From Serratia ficaria (lineage in GTDB: Bacteria > Pseudomonadota > Gammaproteobacteria > Enterobacterales > Enterobacteriaceae): a stretch of 64,000 bases of DNA. The position numbers and the translations under genes are program-made. The notes below the pieces were generated by a model. It was not told the DNA's origin. It searched no databases and saw only the letters and a program-made list of their open reading frames with translations. The DNA lies in the NCBI RefSeq assembly GCF_900187015.1, contig NZ_LT906479.1:2170001-2234000 (forward strand), given 5' to 3'. Below are positions 11,828-22,341 of this stretch, piece by piece. How positions within the stretch are numbered: the stretch's first letter is position 1; every line of letters begins with the position of its first letter.

Positions 11828-14800
11828 TCAGATTGCCAGGGTATGCTCGCGGAAGGCGCTCAGCAGATCTTCGACAAACTTCAGGCGTTTCTGCCGATCG
11901 GTCAGATCGAGCATGAATTTCAGCTTGCTCGGCCCGTCCAGGCGATAAACCTGCGGATTGCTCTGCAGCAGGCCGATCAGATAGCCCGGATCGACGCGGT
12001 TCTTGTCGCCGAACTCGATAAACCCGCCGCGTTCGTTGCCTTCGATGCGCTTGATGCCCAGCGTCTGCGCGTGCTGGCGCAGCGCCGCGCTTTGCAGCAG
12101 GTTGCGCGCCGGATCCGGCAGCAGGCCGAAGCGGTCAATCAGCTCCACCTTCAGCTCTTCCAGCTCGCCGTCGCGTTTGGCGCTGGCGATGCGCTTATAG
12201 AACGACAGCCGAGTGTTGACGTCTGGAATGAAGTCGTCCGGCAGCAGGGCCGGCATGCGCAGCTCCACTTCGGTCTGGCTGCTGGTGAGATCTTCCAGCG
12301 ATGGCTCGCGGCCATTTTTCAGCGCGTCGACCGCGCTTTCCAGCAGCTCCATATACAGCGAGAAACCGACGGTGGTCATCTGGCCGCTCTGGTCTTCCCC
12401 CAGCAGTTCGCCGGCGCCGCGGATTTCCAGGTCATGGGTGGCCAGCGCGAAGCCGGCGCCCAGGTCTTCCAGCGAAGCGATGGCCTCCAGCCGCTTGTGG
12501 GCGTCGGTGCTCATGGCCTTGGGATTCGGCGTCAGCAGATAGGCGTAGGCCTGATGGTGCGAACGGCCGACGCGGCCGCGCAGCTGGTGCAGCTGCGCCA
12601 GCCCGAAGCGGTCGGCGCGTTCGATGATGATGGTGTTGGCGCTGGGAATGTCGATGCCGGTTTCGATAATGGTGGTGCAGACCAGCACGTTGAAACGCTG
12701 GTGATGGAAGTCGTTCATCACCCGTTCCAGATCGCGCTCGCGCATCTGGCCGTGGCCGATGGCGATGCGCGCTTCGGGCACCAGCTCCGCCAGCTTCTGC
12801 GCCGCCTTTTCGATGTTTTCCACGTCGTTGTACAGGTAGTAGACCTGCCCGCCGCGCAACACCTCGCGCAGGATCGCTTCGCGCACCACCAGGCTGTCGT
12901 ATTCGCGCACGAAGGTCTTCACCGCCAAACGACGCGCCGGCGGGGTGGCGATAATCGACAGATCGCGCATGCCGCTCATCGCCATGTTCAGCGTGCGCGG
13001 GATCGGCGTGGCGGTCAGCGTCAGGATGTCCACGTCGGCGCGCATCGCCTTGATGCGTTCCTTGTGGCGCACGCCGAAGCGGTGTTCTTCATCGACGATC
13101 AGCAGCCCCAGGTCTTTCCAGCGCAGATCGTTCTGCAGCAGCTTGTGGGTGCCGATGATGATGTCGACCTTGCCGTCGACCGCGTCGTCCAGCACCTGCT
13201 GCTGCTCTTTGGCGCTGCGGAAGCGCGACATCATCTCGATGCGCACCGGCCAGGTGGCGAAGCGATCGCGGAAGTTGTCGAAGTGCTGCTGGGCCAGCAG
13301 GGTGGTCGGCACCAGCACCGCCACCTGCTTGCCGTTTTCCACCGCCAGGAAGGCGGCGCGCATCGCCACTTCGGTTTTGCCGAAGCCGACGTCGCCGCAC
13401 ACCAGGCGATCCATGGCCAGCGGTTGGCACATGTCGCTCAGCACGGCGTTGATCGCCTGCTCCTGATCGGGGGTGGTCTCGAACGGGAAGGTCTGGCAGA
13501 ACAGCTGATACTGTTCGCGGTCGTGTTTAAAGGCGAAGCCGGTCTTGGCGGCGCGCTGGGCGTAGATGTCCAGCAATTCGGCCGCCACGTCGCGCACCCG
13601 TTCGGCGGCTTTTTGCCGCGCGCGGGTCCAGGCGTCGCCGCCCAGCTTGTGCAGCGGGGCGTTTTCATCCGCGCCGCCGGCGTAGCGGCTGATCAGGTGC
13701 AGCGAAGACACCGGCACGTACAGCTTGTCTTCACCGGCGTAGGACAGGATCAGGTATTCGGCCTTGATGCCGCCGGCTTCCAGCGTGGTCAGGCCGACAT
13801 AGCGCCCGACGCCGTGCTCCAGGTGCACCACCGGCTGGCCGGGATGCAGCTCCGCCAGGTTGCGGATCAGGGTATCGGTGTTGATGGTGCGGCGGTTGTC
13901 CTGCCGGCGGCGGCTGACGCGCTCGCCCAGCAGATCGCTTTCGCAGATCAACGCCCGGTTGCGCATGCCGTCGAGGAAACCGCGCTCGGCAGCGCCGACC
14001 ATCATGTAGCGGCCGGCCGGCTGCGCCTGATCCAGATGCTGGATCAGCGAGGTGCCGAGCTTGATGCGGCCGAGCAGGTCCTGCAGCGTTTCGCGCCGGC
14101 CCTCGCTTTCGACCGAGAAAATCACGCTGCCGTCGAAGCCCTCGATAAAACGGCGCAGGTGGTCCAGCGGCGCCTTGTTCTGCGCCTGCACCGCCAGATC
14201 CGGCAGAGTGCGGTAGTCCAGATTGGTGTTGCCGGCCCTGGTCGGCAGGTCTTCGGTTTTCAACGCCATGCGCGGCCAGGCTTTCAGCTCGCCGAACAGC
14301 GCATCGACGCGCAGCCACAGGGTGTCCGGCGCCAGCAGCGGGCGCATCGGATCGACGCGGCGGTTTTCGTAACGCTGGTTGACGTCCAGCCAGAAACGCT
14401 CGGCGGCGCTCTCCAGATTGCCGGTGTTGACGATCAGGGTGTTGGCCGGCAGGTAGCTGAACAGCGACGGCAGCGGCTGGCTGAAGAACAGCGGCTGCCA
14501 GTATTCGATGCCGGCCGGCCAGGTGCCTTTGCTGACCTGCTGGTAGATGTGTTCGGCGTCGCGCCGCACCTCGAACTGCTCGCGCCACTGGCTGCGGAAC
14601 AGCTCGATGGCGTTTTTGTCGGTCGGGAACTCGTGGGCCGGCAGCAGGTTGATGGCGTCCACTTCGTTCAGCGTACGCTGGGTGTCGACGTCGAAGGTGC
14701 GCAGGCTGTCGATCTCGTCGTCGAAGAAGTCGATGCGGTAGGGCTCTTCGCTGCCCATCGGGTACAGATCGAGCAGCGCGCCGCGGGTGGCGAACTCGCC

Positions 14801-15301
14801 GTGCTCCATCACCTGATCGACGCTGCGGTAGCCGGCCTGTTCCAGCTGGGCGCGCAGTTTGTCGCGCGACAGGCGCTGGCCCTTTTTCATCACCAGCGCG
14901 TGGCCATGCAGGAACTCGTGCGGGCAGACGCGTTGCATCAGGGTATTGACCGGCAGGATTATCACGCCGCGCACCATGGTCGGCAGGTGATACAGGCTCG
15001 ACAACCGGGCGGAGATGATTTCCTGATGCGGCGAGAAGCTGTCGTACGGCAGGGTTTCCCAGTCCGACAGCGTGGTCACCATCTGGTCGGTGAACTGCTG
15101 GATCTCGTCGCGCAGCCGCAGGGCATTCTGCATGTCCGGGGCAATCAGCATTACCGGCCCGTTATGGCGTTCGACTATCTCGGCGCACTCCACGGCGCAG
15201 GCCGAGCCGGTCAACTGGCCGAGCTGGCGCAGGTCGCCCGCGCGTTCGGGCAGGGAATAACGGGGGGATGAGGAACGGTTACGGCTATCGGAAGTGCTCA
15301 T
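11828..15301 (-). CDS. mfd: Transcription-repair coupling factor
   Basis: Displaces RNA polymerase stalled at DNA lesions and recruits UvrA for nucleotide excision repair. The 1157-residue protein is slightly longer than E. coli Mfd because of a short serine-rich N-terminal extension. In order it has UvrB-like N-terminal domains, an RNA-polymerase-interacting domain near the centre (HLEHGVGRYVGLTTLE), and a RecG-like translocase with Walker A GDVGFGKTEVA, a DEEH box and the GRVGRSHHQAYAYLL helicase motif. The C-terminal autoinhibitory domain is intact. Confidence 0.97.
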   Translation of the reverse strand: MSTSDSRNRSSSPRYSLPERAGDLRQLGQLTGSACAVECAEIVERHNGPVMLIAPDMQNALRLRDEIQQFTDQMVTTLSDWETLPYDSFSPHQEIISARLSSLYHLPTMVRGVIILPVNTLMQRVCPHEFLHGHALVMKKGQRLSRDKLRAQLEQAGYRSVDQVMEHGEFATRGALLDLYPMGSEEPYRIDFFDDEIDSLRTFDVDTQRTLNEVDAINLLPAHEFPTDKNAIELFRSQWREQFEVRRDAEHIYQQVSKGTWPAGIEYWQPLFFSQPLPSLFSYLPANTLIVNTGNLESAAERFWLDVNQRYENRRVDPMRPLLAPDTLWLRVDALFGELKAWPRMALKTEDLPTRAGNTNLDYRTLPDLAVQAQNKAPLDHLRRFIEGFDGSVIFSVESEGRRETLQDLLGRIKLGTSLIQHLDQAQPAGRYMMVGAAERGFLDGMRNRALICESDLLGERVSRRRQDNRRTINTDTLIRNLAELHPGQPVVHLEHGVGRYVGLTTLEAGGIKAEYLILSYAGEDKLYVPVSSLHLISRYAGGADENAPLHKLGGDAWTRARQKAAERVRDVAAELLDIYAQRAAKTGFAFKHDREQYQLFCQTFPFETTPDQEQAINAVLSDMCQPLAMDRLVCGDVGFGKTEVAMRAAFLAVENGKQVAVLVPTTLLAQQHFDNFRDRFATWPVRIEMMSRFRSAKEQQQVLDDAVDGKVDIIIGTHKLLQNDLRWKDLGLLIVDEEHRFGVRHKERIKAMRADVDILTLTATPIPRTLNMAMSGMRDLSIIATPPARRLAVKTFVREYDSLVVREAILREVLRGGQVYYLYNDVENIEKAAQKLAELVPEARIAIGHGQMRERDLERVMNDFHHQRFNVLVCTTIIETGIDIPSANTIIIERADRFGLAQLHQLRGRVGRSHHQAYAYLLTPNPKAMSTDAHKRLEAIASLEDLGAGFALATHDLEIRGAGELLGEDQSGQMTTVGFSLYMELLESAVDALKNGREPSLEDLTSSQTEVELRMPALLPDDFIPDVNTRLSFYKRIASAKRDGELEELKVELIDRFGLLPDPARNLLQSAALRQHAQTLGIKRIEGNERGGFIEFGDKNRVDPGYLIGLLQSNPQVYRLDGPSKLKFMLDLTDRQKRLKFVEDLLSAFREHTLAI

Positions 15302-15443
15302 TCAGGTATCTTTAATCAATGTGTTAGAGTTCGCCCCGGCACAAATAACAAGCGCCTTTATCCTGGTTATAGTAGCCCAGCGGCCGCCAAACTGACACAG
15401 ATAAAAGCGCTACGCCTTGATTTTTCGCCTGATATTAACGACG

Positions 15444-16427
15444 TTAATTTTCGCCGGCCAGAGCCAGGTACTGCCCGATCTTGTCTACGTCGACATTGCC
15501 GCCGCTGACGATGACGCCGACCTTTTTACCGCGCAAATCGAGCAGGGCGTTCATCGCCGCCGCGGCCGCCAGGCAGCCGGTCGGTTCGACTACCATTTTC
15601 ATCCGCTCCATGAAGAAGCGCATTTGCCGGCACAGCTGCGCGTCGCTGACCGTCAGAATGCCCTCGACGCAATCTTGAATAATCGGGAAGGTCAGCCGCC
15701 CGACCTGCTGGGTTTGCGCGCCGTCGGCGAGGGTGTTCGGCACCGGAATGCGTACCGGTTCGCCGCGCAAAAAGGCTTGCTGCACGTCGTTGCCCGCTGC
15801 GGGTTCTACGCCATACACGCGGCACCCCGGCGACCAGTGCCGGGCCGCCACCGCGCTGCCGGCCAGCAGCCCACCGCCGCCGGTACACACCAGCAGCACG
15901 TCCAACGGCCCGACCTCTTCGAACAGCTCCTTCGCCGCGGTGCCCTGGCCGGCGATCACCTGCGGGTAATCGTAGGGCGGCACCAGCGTCAGGCCCCGTT
16001 CGGCGGCCAGCCGTTGGGTTATTTCCTCGCGGTCTTCACTGTGGCGCCGGTAGATAACCACGTTAGCCCCATAGCCGCGCGTCGCCGCCAGCTTGGCGGC
16101 CGGGGCGTCGTCGGGCATCACGATGGTGGCGCTGACGCCCAGCTCGCGCGCCGCCAGCGCCATCGCCTGCGCATGGTTGCCGGAAGAAAAGGCGATCACT
16201 CCGGCGCGCCGCTGCGCCTCGCTCAGTTGAGCGATGGCGTTATAGGCGCCACGAAATTTGAAGGCGCCGACGCGCTGAAAATTCTCGCATTTGAAGAACA
16301 GCCGTGCGCCGGTGAGATGATCGGCCTGACGCGAGGTCATCACCGGGGTGCGAACGGCATGCCCGGCAATAACCTCGGCGGCGGTGGAAATATCTGCGGC
16401 GGTGATGCAATGGAGCCTTGAACTCAT
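15444..16427 (-). CDS. PLP-dependent threonine/serine dehydratase-family enzyme
   Basis: A 327-residue fold-type II pyridoxal-phosphate enzyme related to catabolic threonine dehydratase, serine racemase and threo-3-hydroxyaspartate ammonia-lyase. The Schiff-base lysine is K57 in RVGAFKFRG, the SSGNHAQ motif is at residues 81-87, and a glycine-rich phosphate loop (CTGGGGLL) follows. There is no C-terminal ACT domain, so it is not the feedback-inhibited biosynthetic IlvA. The start at 16427 has a GAGG ribosome-binding site; a GTG at 16466 has none. It is divergent from a YheO-type regulator 75 bp away, which probably controls it. The substrate cannot be fixed from sequence. Confidence 0.82.
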   Translation of the reverse strand: MSSRLHCITAADISTAAEVIAGHAVRTPVMTSRQADHLTGARLFFKCENFQRVGAFKFRGAYNAIAQLSEAQRRAGVIAFSSGNHAQAMALAARELGVSATIVMPDDAPAAKLAATRGYGANVVIYRRHSEDREEITQRLAAERGLTLVPPYDYPQVIAGQGTAAKELFEEVGPLDVLLVCTGGGGLLAGSAVAARHWSPGCRVYGVEPAAGNDVQQAFLRGEPVRIPVPNTLADGAQTQQVGRLTFPIIQDCVEGILTVSDAQLCRQMRFFMERMKMVVEPTGCLAAAAAMNALLDLRGKKVGVIVSGGNVDVDKIGQYLALAGEN

Positions 16428-16476
16428 AACGACCTCGCGCGGGGGAAAAGGGGAATTGATTGTCACGAAGTTTTAA

Positions 16477-16491
16477 TTTACTCTTTGTAAA
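16477..16491. promoter_or_regulatory. Candidate operator between divergent genes
   Basis: TTTACTCTTTGTAAA is an inverted repeat (TTTAC-N5-GTAAA) in the 75-bp gap between the dehydratase gene and the YheO-type regulator. Position and symmetry suggest a binding site for the regulator; this is inference. Confidence 0.4.
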
Positions 16492-16502
16492 GTTATTGTC
16501 AA

Positions 16503-17153
16503 ATGGTTAACTTAATGAGCGATCTCAGGCAGGAAAACGCGCTGTTGCTGCGCGAAGCGGAAAAAATTGTCCAGGCGCTGGGCGCGATGTTCGCCCCGGG
16601 GTGCGAGGTGGTGCTGCACGACCTGACCCAGCCGGATCACGCCATCGTCGCCATCGCCAATAATCTGTCCAACCGCCGCATCGGCGACGCCGCGACGGAA
16701 ATGGGGCTGGAACGCATCGCTTCGCCGGAATTCCCCGACGTGGTGCAGAACTACGCCAGCGCCTTCCCGGACGGCCGCCCGGCCAAAAGCACGTCCATCG
16801 GCCTGCGCAACAGCCAGGGGGCCTTTGTGGCGGCGATTTGCCTCAATCTGGACGTGTCTATCTTCAACAGCGTCACCGCCATCCTGCAGCAGCTGACGGC
16901 GGTGGTGCAAAGCGCGCCGCAGGCGGTTGAGGGCGCTCGTTCGCTGTCGGACATCGCGGCGGTGATCAACGCCTTCGCCGCTTCGCACGCCACCCAACCG
17001 CGCGCGCTGTCTTCGGAACAGCGCTTGCTGGTGATCCAACAGCTGAAGCGGCAGGGGTATCTGCAGCTGCGCGGCGCGGCCACCATGGCGGCCGAAGCGC
17101 TGGGCATTTCGCGGGTGTCGGTCTATAACCTGCTCAAACGCGACGCCGGGTGA
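16503..17153 (+). CDS. YheO/DauR-type helix-turn-helix transcriptional regulator
   Basis: A 216-residue regulator with an N-terminal YheO-like PAS domain (about residues 12-125, FAPGCEVVLHDLTQPDHAI...) and a C-terminal helix-turn-helix (AAEALGISRVSVYNLLKR). This architecture is shared with DauR, which controls D-amino-acid catabolism in Pseudomonas. It is divergent from a PLP dehydratase gene, so an amino-acid-responsive local regulator is likely. The start is uncertain: ATG at 16503 or at 16515, neither with a strong ribosome-binding site. Confidence 0.82.
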   Translation: MVNLMSDLRQENALLLREAEKIVQALGAMFAPGCEVVLHDLTQPDHAIVAIANNLSNRRIGDAATEMGLERIASPEFPDVVQNYASAFPDGRPAKSTSIGLRNSQGAFVAAICLNLDVSIFNSVTAILQQLTAVVQSAPQAVEGARSLSDIAAVINAFAASHATQPRALSSEQRLLVIQQLKRQGYLQLRGAATMAAEALGISRVSVYNLLKRDAG

Positions 17154-17258
17154 GGCGGCGCCCGGCGCAATAAAAGGCCGCCGGGTGTTCCCTAAACGGG
17201 GGAGAGCCTTTATTATCCAAGACTACTTTGCTTAAGCTACGGCAACAAAACGGATTTC

Positions 17259-18461
17259 ATGTATCAACCTGTCGCGTTATTCATTGGCCTGCGCTACATG
17301 CGCGGGCGGGCCTCAGACCGCTTCGGGCGGTTTGTTTCCTGGCTTTCCACCATCGGCATCACGCTGGGGGTGATGGCGTTGGTCACCGTGCTTTCGGTGA
17401 TGAACGGTTTTGAAAAGGATCTGGAGAACAACATTCTCGGCCTGATGCCGCAGGCGTTGATCACCGCCAGGCAGGGGTCGATCAATCCGCAGCAGCTGCC
17501 GGCCTCGGCCGCGCAGGGGCTGAAGGGCGTCAGCCGCGTCGCGCCGCTGACCACCGGCGACGTGGTGCTGCAAAGCGCCCGCAGCGTGGCGGTCGGCGTG
17601 ATGCTCGGCGTCAACCCGGACGAAGCCGATCCGCTGACCCCTTACCTGGTCAACGTCAAACAGCAGCAGCTGCAGCCGGGCCGGTACAACCTCATCATCG
17701 GCGAGCAGCTGGCGGGCCAGCTCGGCGTCAAGCGCGGCGACTCGCTGCGCCTGATGGTGCCCAGCGCCAGCCAGTTCACGCCGATGGGCCGCATTCCCAG
17801 CCAGCGTCTGTTCACCATCGTCGGCACCTTCCACGCCAACAGCGAGGTGGACGGCTATCAGCTGCTGGTCAATCAGCAGGACGCCTCGCGCCTGATGCGC
17901 TATCCGGCCGGCAACATCACCGGTTGGCGCCTGTTCCTGCAGCAACCGCTGACGGTCGACACCCTCAGCCAGCAGACGCTGCCGCAGGGCACCGAGTGGA
18001 AAGACTGGCGTGAACGCAAGGGCGAGCTGTTCCAGGCGGTGCGCATGGAGAAAAACATGATGGGGCTGTTGCTCAGCCTGATCGTGGCGGTGGCCGCGTT
18101 CAACATCATCACCTCGCTCGGCCTGCTGGTGATGGAGAAGCAGGGCGAGGTCGCCATTCTGCAGACCCAGGGCCTGACCCGCCGGCAGATCATGTCGGTA
18201 TTCATGGTGCAGGGCGCCAGCGCCGGCATCATAGGTTCACTGCTCGGCACGCTGCTCGGCGTGCTGCTGGCCACCAATCTGAATAACCTGATGCCGATCC
18301 TCGGCGCGTTGATCGACGGCGCTTCGCTGCCGGTGGCGGTCGACCCGCTTCAAGTGACGATCATCGCCGTGGTGGCGATGGCGGTGTCCCTGTTGTCCAC
18401 GCTTTACCCTTCATGGCGCGCTGCCGCCGTACAACCCGCTGAGGCTTTACGTTATGAGTAA
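17259..18461 (+). CDS. lolC: Lipoprotein-releasing ABC transporter permease LolC
   Basis: Inner-membrane subunit of LolCDE, which extracts outer-membrane-directed lipoproteins from the inner membrane and passes them to LolA. The 400-residue protein has one N-terminal membrane segment ([28 protein letters not shown]), a large periplasmic domain and three C-terminal FtsX-type segments. It overlaps lolD by 8 bp, so lolCDE is a tight operon. LolC is the subunit that docks LolA. Length and order match E. coli. Confidence 0.96.
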   Translation: MYQPVALFIGLRYMRGRASDRFGRFVSWLSTIGITLGVMALVTVLSVMNGFEKDLENNILGLMPQALITARQGSINPQQLPASAAQGLKGVSRVAPLTTGDVVLQSARSVAVGVMLGVNPDEADPLTPYLVNVKQQQLQPGRYNLIIGEQLAGQLGVKRGDSLRLMVPSASQFTPMGRIPSQRLFTIVGTFHANSEVDGYQLLVNQQDASRLMRYPAGNITGWRLFLQQPLTVDTLSQQTLPQGTEWKDWRERKGELFQAVRMEKNMMGLLLSLIVAVAAFNIITSLGLLVMEKQGEVAILQTQGLTRRQIMSVFMVQGASAGIIGSLLGTLLGVLLATNLNNLMPILGALIDGASLPVAVDPLQVTIIAVVAMAVSLLSTLYPSWRAAAVQPAEALRYE

Positions 18462-19158
18462 CCATCTTTTGCTGCAGTGCGACAACCTGTGCAAGACCTA
18501 TCAGGAAGGCCATCTGCATACCGACGTGCTGTGCAATGTCAGCTTTGCCATGCAGCCGGGCGAGATGATGGCGATCGTCGGCAGCTCGGGCTCCGGCAAA
18601 AGCACCCTGTTGCACCTGCTGGGCGGGCTGGATTCGCCGACCTCCGGCGAGGTTATCTTCAAGGGCCAGTCGCTGAACGGCATGTCGTCGGCGGCCAAGG
18701 CCGAGCTGCGCAACCGCCAGCTGGGCTTCATCTACCAGTTCCACCACCTGCTGCCGGACTTTACCGCGCTGGAAAACGCCGCCATGCCGCTGCTGATCGG
18801 CGGCACCAAGCCGGCGCTGGCGCAGGAAAAAGCCATGGAAATGTTGGCGGCGGTCGGGCTGGAAAAGCGCAGCAAGCACCGCCCCTCCGAGCTGTCCGGC
18901 GGCGAGCGCCAGCGCGTGGCGATCGCCCGCGCGCTGGTCAACAGCCCGGCGCTGGTGCTGGCGGATGAACCGACCGGCAACCTGGACAAACGCACCGCAG
19001 ACAGCATCTTCGATCTGCTGGGCGAACTCAACGTGCGCCAGGGCACCACCTTCCTGGTGGTGACCCACGATCTGCAGCTGGCCAAGCGTTTGAGCCGCCA
19101 GTTGGAAATGGCCGACGGCCACCTGCAGGCGCAGCTGACCCTGATGGGGGCCGAGTAA
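18454..19158 (+). CDS. lolD: Lipoprotein-releasing ABC transporter ATPase LolD
   Basis: ATP-binding subunit of LolCDE. The 234-residue protein has Walker [10 protein letters not shown] near residue 45, ABC signature [15 protein letters not shown] and Walker [13 protein letters not shown]. It is of the MacB/LolD type and lacks extra domains. It overlaps lolC by 8 bp and lolE by 1 bp, which favours stoichiometric synthesis of the complex. Confidence 0.96.
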   Translation: MSNHLLLQCDNLCKTYQEGHLHTDVLCNVSFAMQPGEMMAIVGSSGSGKSTLLHLLGGLDSPTSGEVIFKGQSLNGMSSAAKAELRNRQLGFIYQFHHLLPDFTALENAAMPLLIGGTKPALAQEKAMEMLAAVGLEKRSKHRPSELSGGERQRVAIARALVNSPALVLADEPTGNLDKRTADSIFDLLGELNVRQGTTFLVVTHDLQLAKRLSRQLEMADGHLQAQLTLMGAE

Positions 19159-20405
19159 TGGCGGGAGCCTCACTTTCCTTCCTGACGGCCCTGCGTTTCA
19201 GCCGCGGCCGCAAACGCGGCGGCATGGTGTCGTTGATTTCGGTGATCTCCACCATCGGCATCGCGCTGGGGGTGGCGGTCTTGATCGTCGGCCTGAGCGC
19301 GATGAACGGTTTTGAGCGCGAGTTGAAAAACCGCATTCTGGCGGTGGTGCCGCACGGCGAGATCGAACCGGTGAAGCCGCCGTTCAACGGTTGGCCGTCG
19401 ATTCTGCAGCGGGTGGAAAAGGTGCCGGGCATTATGGCCGCAGCGCCTTACATCAACTTTACCGGGCTGATGGAAAACGGCGCGCAGCTGCGTGCGGTGC
19501 AGGTCAAAGGGGTTAACCCGCAGCAGGAAAGCCGGCTCAGCGCGCTGCCGCAGTACGTGCAGGGCGACGCCTGGGCCAACTTCAAGGCCGGCGAACAGCA
19601 GGTGATCCTCGGCAAGGGCGTGGCCGACGCGCTGGGCGTCAAGCAGGGCGCCTATGTCACGGTGATGATCCCCAACAGCGACCCGGAAATGAAGCTGCTG
19701 CAGCCGAAGCGCATTCGTCTGCAGGTGACCGGCATTCTGCAGCTCAGCGGCCAGCTGGATCACAGCCTGGCGTTGGTGCCGCTGGCCGACGCGCAGCAGT
19801 ATCTCGATATGGGTGACAGTGTCACGGGCATCGCCATCAAGGTCAACGACGTGTTCGCCGCCAACAAGCTGGTGCGCGACGCCGGCGAGGTGACCGATTC
19901 CTACGTTTACATCAAGAGCTGGATCGGCACCTACGGCTACATGTACCGCGACATCCAGATGATCCGCGCCATCATGTACCTGGCGATGGTGCTGGTGATC
20001 GGCGTGGCCTGTTTCAACATCGTTTCCACCCTGGTGATGGCGGTGAAGGACAAGAGCGGCGATATCGCGGTGCTGCGCACCCTGGGGGCCAAAGACGGCT
20101 TTATCCGCGCCATCTTCATTTGGTATGGCCTGCTGGCCGGGCTGGTGGGCAGCCTCAGCGGCGTGGTGGTCGGGGTGATCGCCTCGCTGCAGCTGACCAA
20201 CATCATCAAGGGCATCGAAAAGCTGCTTGGGCATTCATTCCTGTCGGGCGACATCTATTTTATCGATTTCCTGCCTTCCGAGCTGCACTGGCTGGACGTG
20301 GCGATCGTGCTGGCGACCGCCATCGTGCTCAGCCTGTTGGCCAGCTGGTATCCCGCCAGGCGCGCCAGCCGCATCGATCCGGCGCGGGTGTTGAGCGGAC
20401 AATAG
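19158..20405 (+). CDS. lolE: Lipoprotein-releasing ABC transporter permease LolE
   Basis: Second permease of LolCDE, paralogous to LolC, contacting the lipoprotein substrate. The 415-residue protein repeats the LolC layout: an N-terminal membrane segment ([27 protein letters not shown]), a periplasmic domain and three C-terminal segments ending in [20 protein letters not shown]. It is followed by an intrinsic terminator at 20413-20442, which closes the operon before nagK. Confidence 0.96.
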   Translation: MAGASLSFLTALRFSRGRKRGGMVSLISVISTIGIALGVAVLIVGLSAMNGFERELKNRILAVVPHGEIEPVKPPFNGWPSILQRVEKVPGIMAAAPYINFTGLMENGAQLRAVQVKGVNPQQESRLSALPQYVQGDAWANFKAGEQQVILGKGVADALGVKQGAYVTVMIPNSDPEMKLLQPKRIRLQVTGILQLSGQLDHSLALVPLADAQQYLDMGDSVTGIAIKVNDVFAANKLVRDAGEVTDSYVYIKSWIGTYGYMYRDIQMIRAIMYLAMVLVIGVACFNIVSTLVMAVKDKSGDIAVLRTLGAKDGFIRAIFIWYGLLAGLVGSLSGVVVGVIASLQLTNIIKGIEKLLGHSFLSGDIYFIDFLPSELHWLDVAIVLATAIVLSLLASWYPARRASRIDPARVLSGQ

Positions 20406-20412
20406 ACAAAAT

Positions 20413-20442
20413 GGGGAGGCAGAGATGCCGCCCCCTTTTTTT
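20413..20442 (+). terminator. lolCDE intrinsic terminator
   Basis: A GC-rich hairpin GGGGaGGCA-gaga-TGCCgCCCC (20413-20434) is followed by a run of seven T (20436-20442), 8 bp after the lolE stop. It separates lolCDE from nagK, although nagK starts only 17 bp later and may receive readthrough. Confidence 0.85.
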
Positions 20443-20458
20443 AGCCTGAGGGTGGGTT

Positions 20459-21376
20459 ATGTACTACGGTTTCGATATGGGCGGCACCAAGATTGAACTG
20501 GGCGTGTTTGACGAAAATCTGCAGCGCATCTGGCAGAAGCGGGTGCCGACGCCGCGCGAGGATTATTCGCAGCTGCTGGCGACGCTGCGCGATCTGACCC
20601 ATGAAGCGGATGCCTTTTGCGGCCGGCGCGGCAGCGTGGGCATCGGCATTCCCGGCTTGCCCAACGACGATGACGGCACGCTGTTTACCGCCAACGTGCC
20701 GGCGGCGATGGGGCAGCCGCTGCCGCGCGACCTGGCCGAACTGATCGGCAGAGAAGTGCGGGTAGACAACGACGCCAACTGTTTTGCGCTGTCGGAAGCC
20801 TGGGACGACGAGTTTCGCCGTTATCCGACGGTGCTGGGCATTATCCTCGGCACCGGCGTGGGCGGCGGGCTGATCGTCAACGGCAAGACGCTGACCGGGC
20901 GCAACTATATCGCCGGCGAGTTTGGCCATTTCCGCCTGCCGGTGGACGCTCTGGAGGTGCTGGGACGTGACATACCTCGCGTTGCCTGCGGTTGCGGCCA
21001 CCAGGGTTGCATAGAAAACTACATTTCGGGCCGCGGTTTTGAGTGGATGTACGCCCACTTTTACGGGCGGCACTTGCCCGCCACGCAGATTATTGCGCAT
21101 TATCAGGCGGGTGAGCCGCAGGCGGCGGCTCACGTCGAACGCTTTATGGCCGTGTTGGCGATTTGCCTGGGCAATTTGCTGACCATTCTGGATCCGCATT
21201 TGGTGGTGATCGGCGGCGGGCTGTCGAATTTTGACGCCATCTACCGCGAGCTGCCGCAGCGCCTGCCGGCGCACCTGTTGCGGGTGGCCAGGCCGCCGCG
21301 GATTGAAAAGGCGCGCTACGGCGATGCCGGCGGCGTACGCGGGGCGGCGTTCCTCAATTTGGTACGCCCGAGCTAA
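20459..21376 (+). CDS. nagK: N-acetyl-D-glucosamine kinase
   Basis: Phosphorylates free N-acetylglucosamine to GlcNAc-6-phosphate during cell-wall recycling. The 305-residue ROK-family protein has the phosphate loop [11 protein letters not shown] at the N-terminus, the catalytic [11 protein letters not shown] segment, GEFGHFRL and a zinc-binding [17 protein letters not shown]. It lies between lolE and cobB as in E. coli. Length is as expected (E. coli 303). Confidence 0.95.
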   Translation: MYYGFDMGGTKIELGVFDENLQRIWQKRVPTPREDYSQLLATLRDLTHEADAFCGRRGSVGIGIPGLPNDDDGTLFTANVPAAMGQPLPRDLAELIGREVRVDNDANCFALSEAWDDEFRRYPTVLGIILGTGVGGGLIVNGKTLTGRNYIAGEFGHFRLPVDALEVLGRDIPRVACGCGHQGCIENYISGRGFEWMYAHFYGRHLPATQIIAHYQAGEPQAAAHVERFMAVLAICLGNLLTILDPHLVVIGGGLSNFDAIYRELPQRLPAHLLRVARPPRIEKARYGDAGGVRGAAFLNLVRPS

Positions 21377-21455
21377 TTGGCGTTGCCGGCGGGTGACCAA
21401 CAACGCGGCAACGCCAGGCAAGAAGGGCAGTCAAGGACAAGTAAGGAGAGAGTTA

Positions 21456-22292
21456 ATGCACACTCGCCATCGGCTGTGCCAGTTTCGCAAGAGTAAGCAT
21501 GTGCTGCATCAGCGCTTTCGTTCACGCATTTTTCACCGTGACACCATGGCGGCGGCCGAGCTGAAAAAGCCGTTTGTCGTGGTGTTGACCGGGGCCGGCA
21601 TTTCGGCCGAATCGGGCATTCGCACCTTCCGCGCCGCGGACGGGCTGTGGGAAGAGCACCAGGTCGAAGACGTCGCCACGCCGGAAGGCTATCAGCGCGA
21701 CCCGGCGCTGGTGCAGGCGTTTTACAACGCGCGCCGCCGCCAGCTGCAAACGGCGGAGATCGCGCCCAACGCCGCTCACCGCGCGCTGGCGGATCTGGAA
21801 GAGTGGCTGGGGGACAACTTCCTGCTGGTCACGCAGAATATCGATAACCTGCATGAACGCGCCGGCAGCAAGCGGGTGTTGCACATGCATGGCGAGTTGC
21901 TCAAGGTGCGCTGCACCAGCTCGGGCCAGGTGTTCGACTGGCCGGAAGATCTCGGCGTCGACGACCGCTGCCACTGCTGTCAGTTTCCGGCGCCGCTGCG
22001 CCCGCACGTGGTGTGGTTCGGCGAAATGCCGCTGGGCATGGACGACATCTATCAGGCGTTGGCCAAGGCCGACTTTTTCGTCGCTATCGGCACCTCCGGC
22101 CACGTCTATCCGGCGGCCGGTTTCGTGCATGAGGCGCGGCTGGGCGGGGCGTACGCCATGGAGCTGAACCTGGAGCCGAGCCAGGTGGAGAGTCAGTTCG
22201 ACGAGAAGCATTACGGCCCGGCCAGCGAGGTGGTGCCGCGCTTCGTGCACAAATTCCTGGTGGGCAAGGTGGCGCGAGCGGATCGGCCATAA
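21456..22292 (+). CDS. cobB: NAD-dependent protein deacylase (sirtuin) CobB
   Basis: Removes acetyl and succinyl groups from protein lysines using NAD. The 278-residue protein includes the arginine-rich N-terminal tail of the long E. coli CobB isoform ([14 protein letters not shown]...). It has the sirtuin motifs [26 protein letters not shown] and the catalytic His in HMHGEL, plus a CHCCQFP zinc site. The start at 21456 has a strong ribosome-binding site (AAGGAGAG); reading further upstream would run into nagK. In E. coli cobB neighbours potD, and the same is true here. Confidence 0.95.
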   Translation: MHTRHRLCQFRKSKHVLHQRFRSRIFHRDTMAAAELKKPFVVVLTGAGISAESGIRTFRAADGLWEEHQVEDVATPEGYQRDPALVQAFYNARRRQLQTAEIAPNAAHRALADLEEWLGDNFLLVTQNIDNLHERAGSKRVLHMHGELLKVRCTSSGQVFDWPEDLGVDDRCHCCQFPAPLRPHVVWFGEMPLGMDDIYQALAKADFFVAIGTSGHVYPAAGFVHEARLGGAYAMELNLEPSQVESQFDEKHYGPASEVVPRFVHKFLVGKVARADRP

Positions 22293-22302
22293 GGCGTGAG
22301 GC

Positions 22303-22326
22303 GGGGCGCAATGCGGATTGCGCCCC
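22303..22326. terminator. Hairpin between convergent cobB and potD
   Basis: A perfect 10-bp stem (GGGGCGCAAT / ATTGCGCCCC) with loop GCGG lies in the short gap between the convergent genes. There is no clear U-run on either strand, so it may be a 3' end structure rather than a classic intrinsic terminator. Confidence 0.5.
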
Positions 22327-22341
22327 GGCGGCTGAGCGGGC

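Noticed and set aside
11810..15271. A 1153-codon open frame antisense to mfd
   Set aside because: It mirrors mfd almost end to end and its translation is rich in Gln, His, Arg and Ala with no recognisable domain. High-GC codon bias keeps the antisense frame open; mfd itself is unmistakable.
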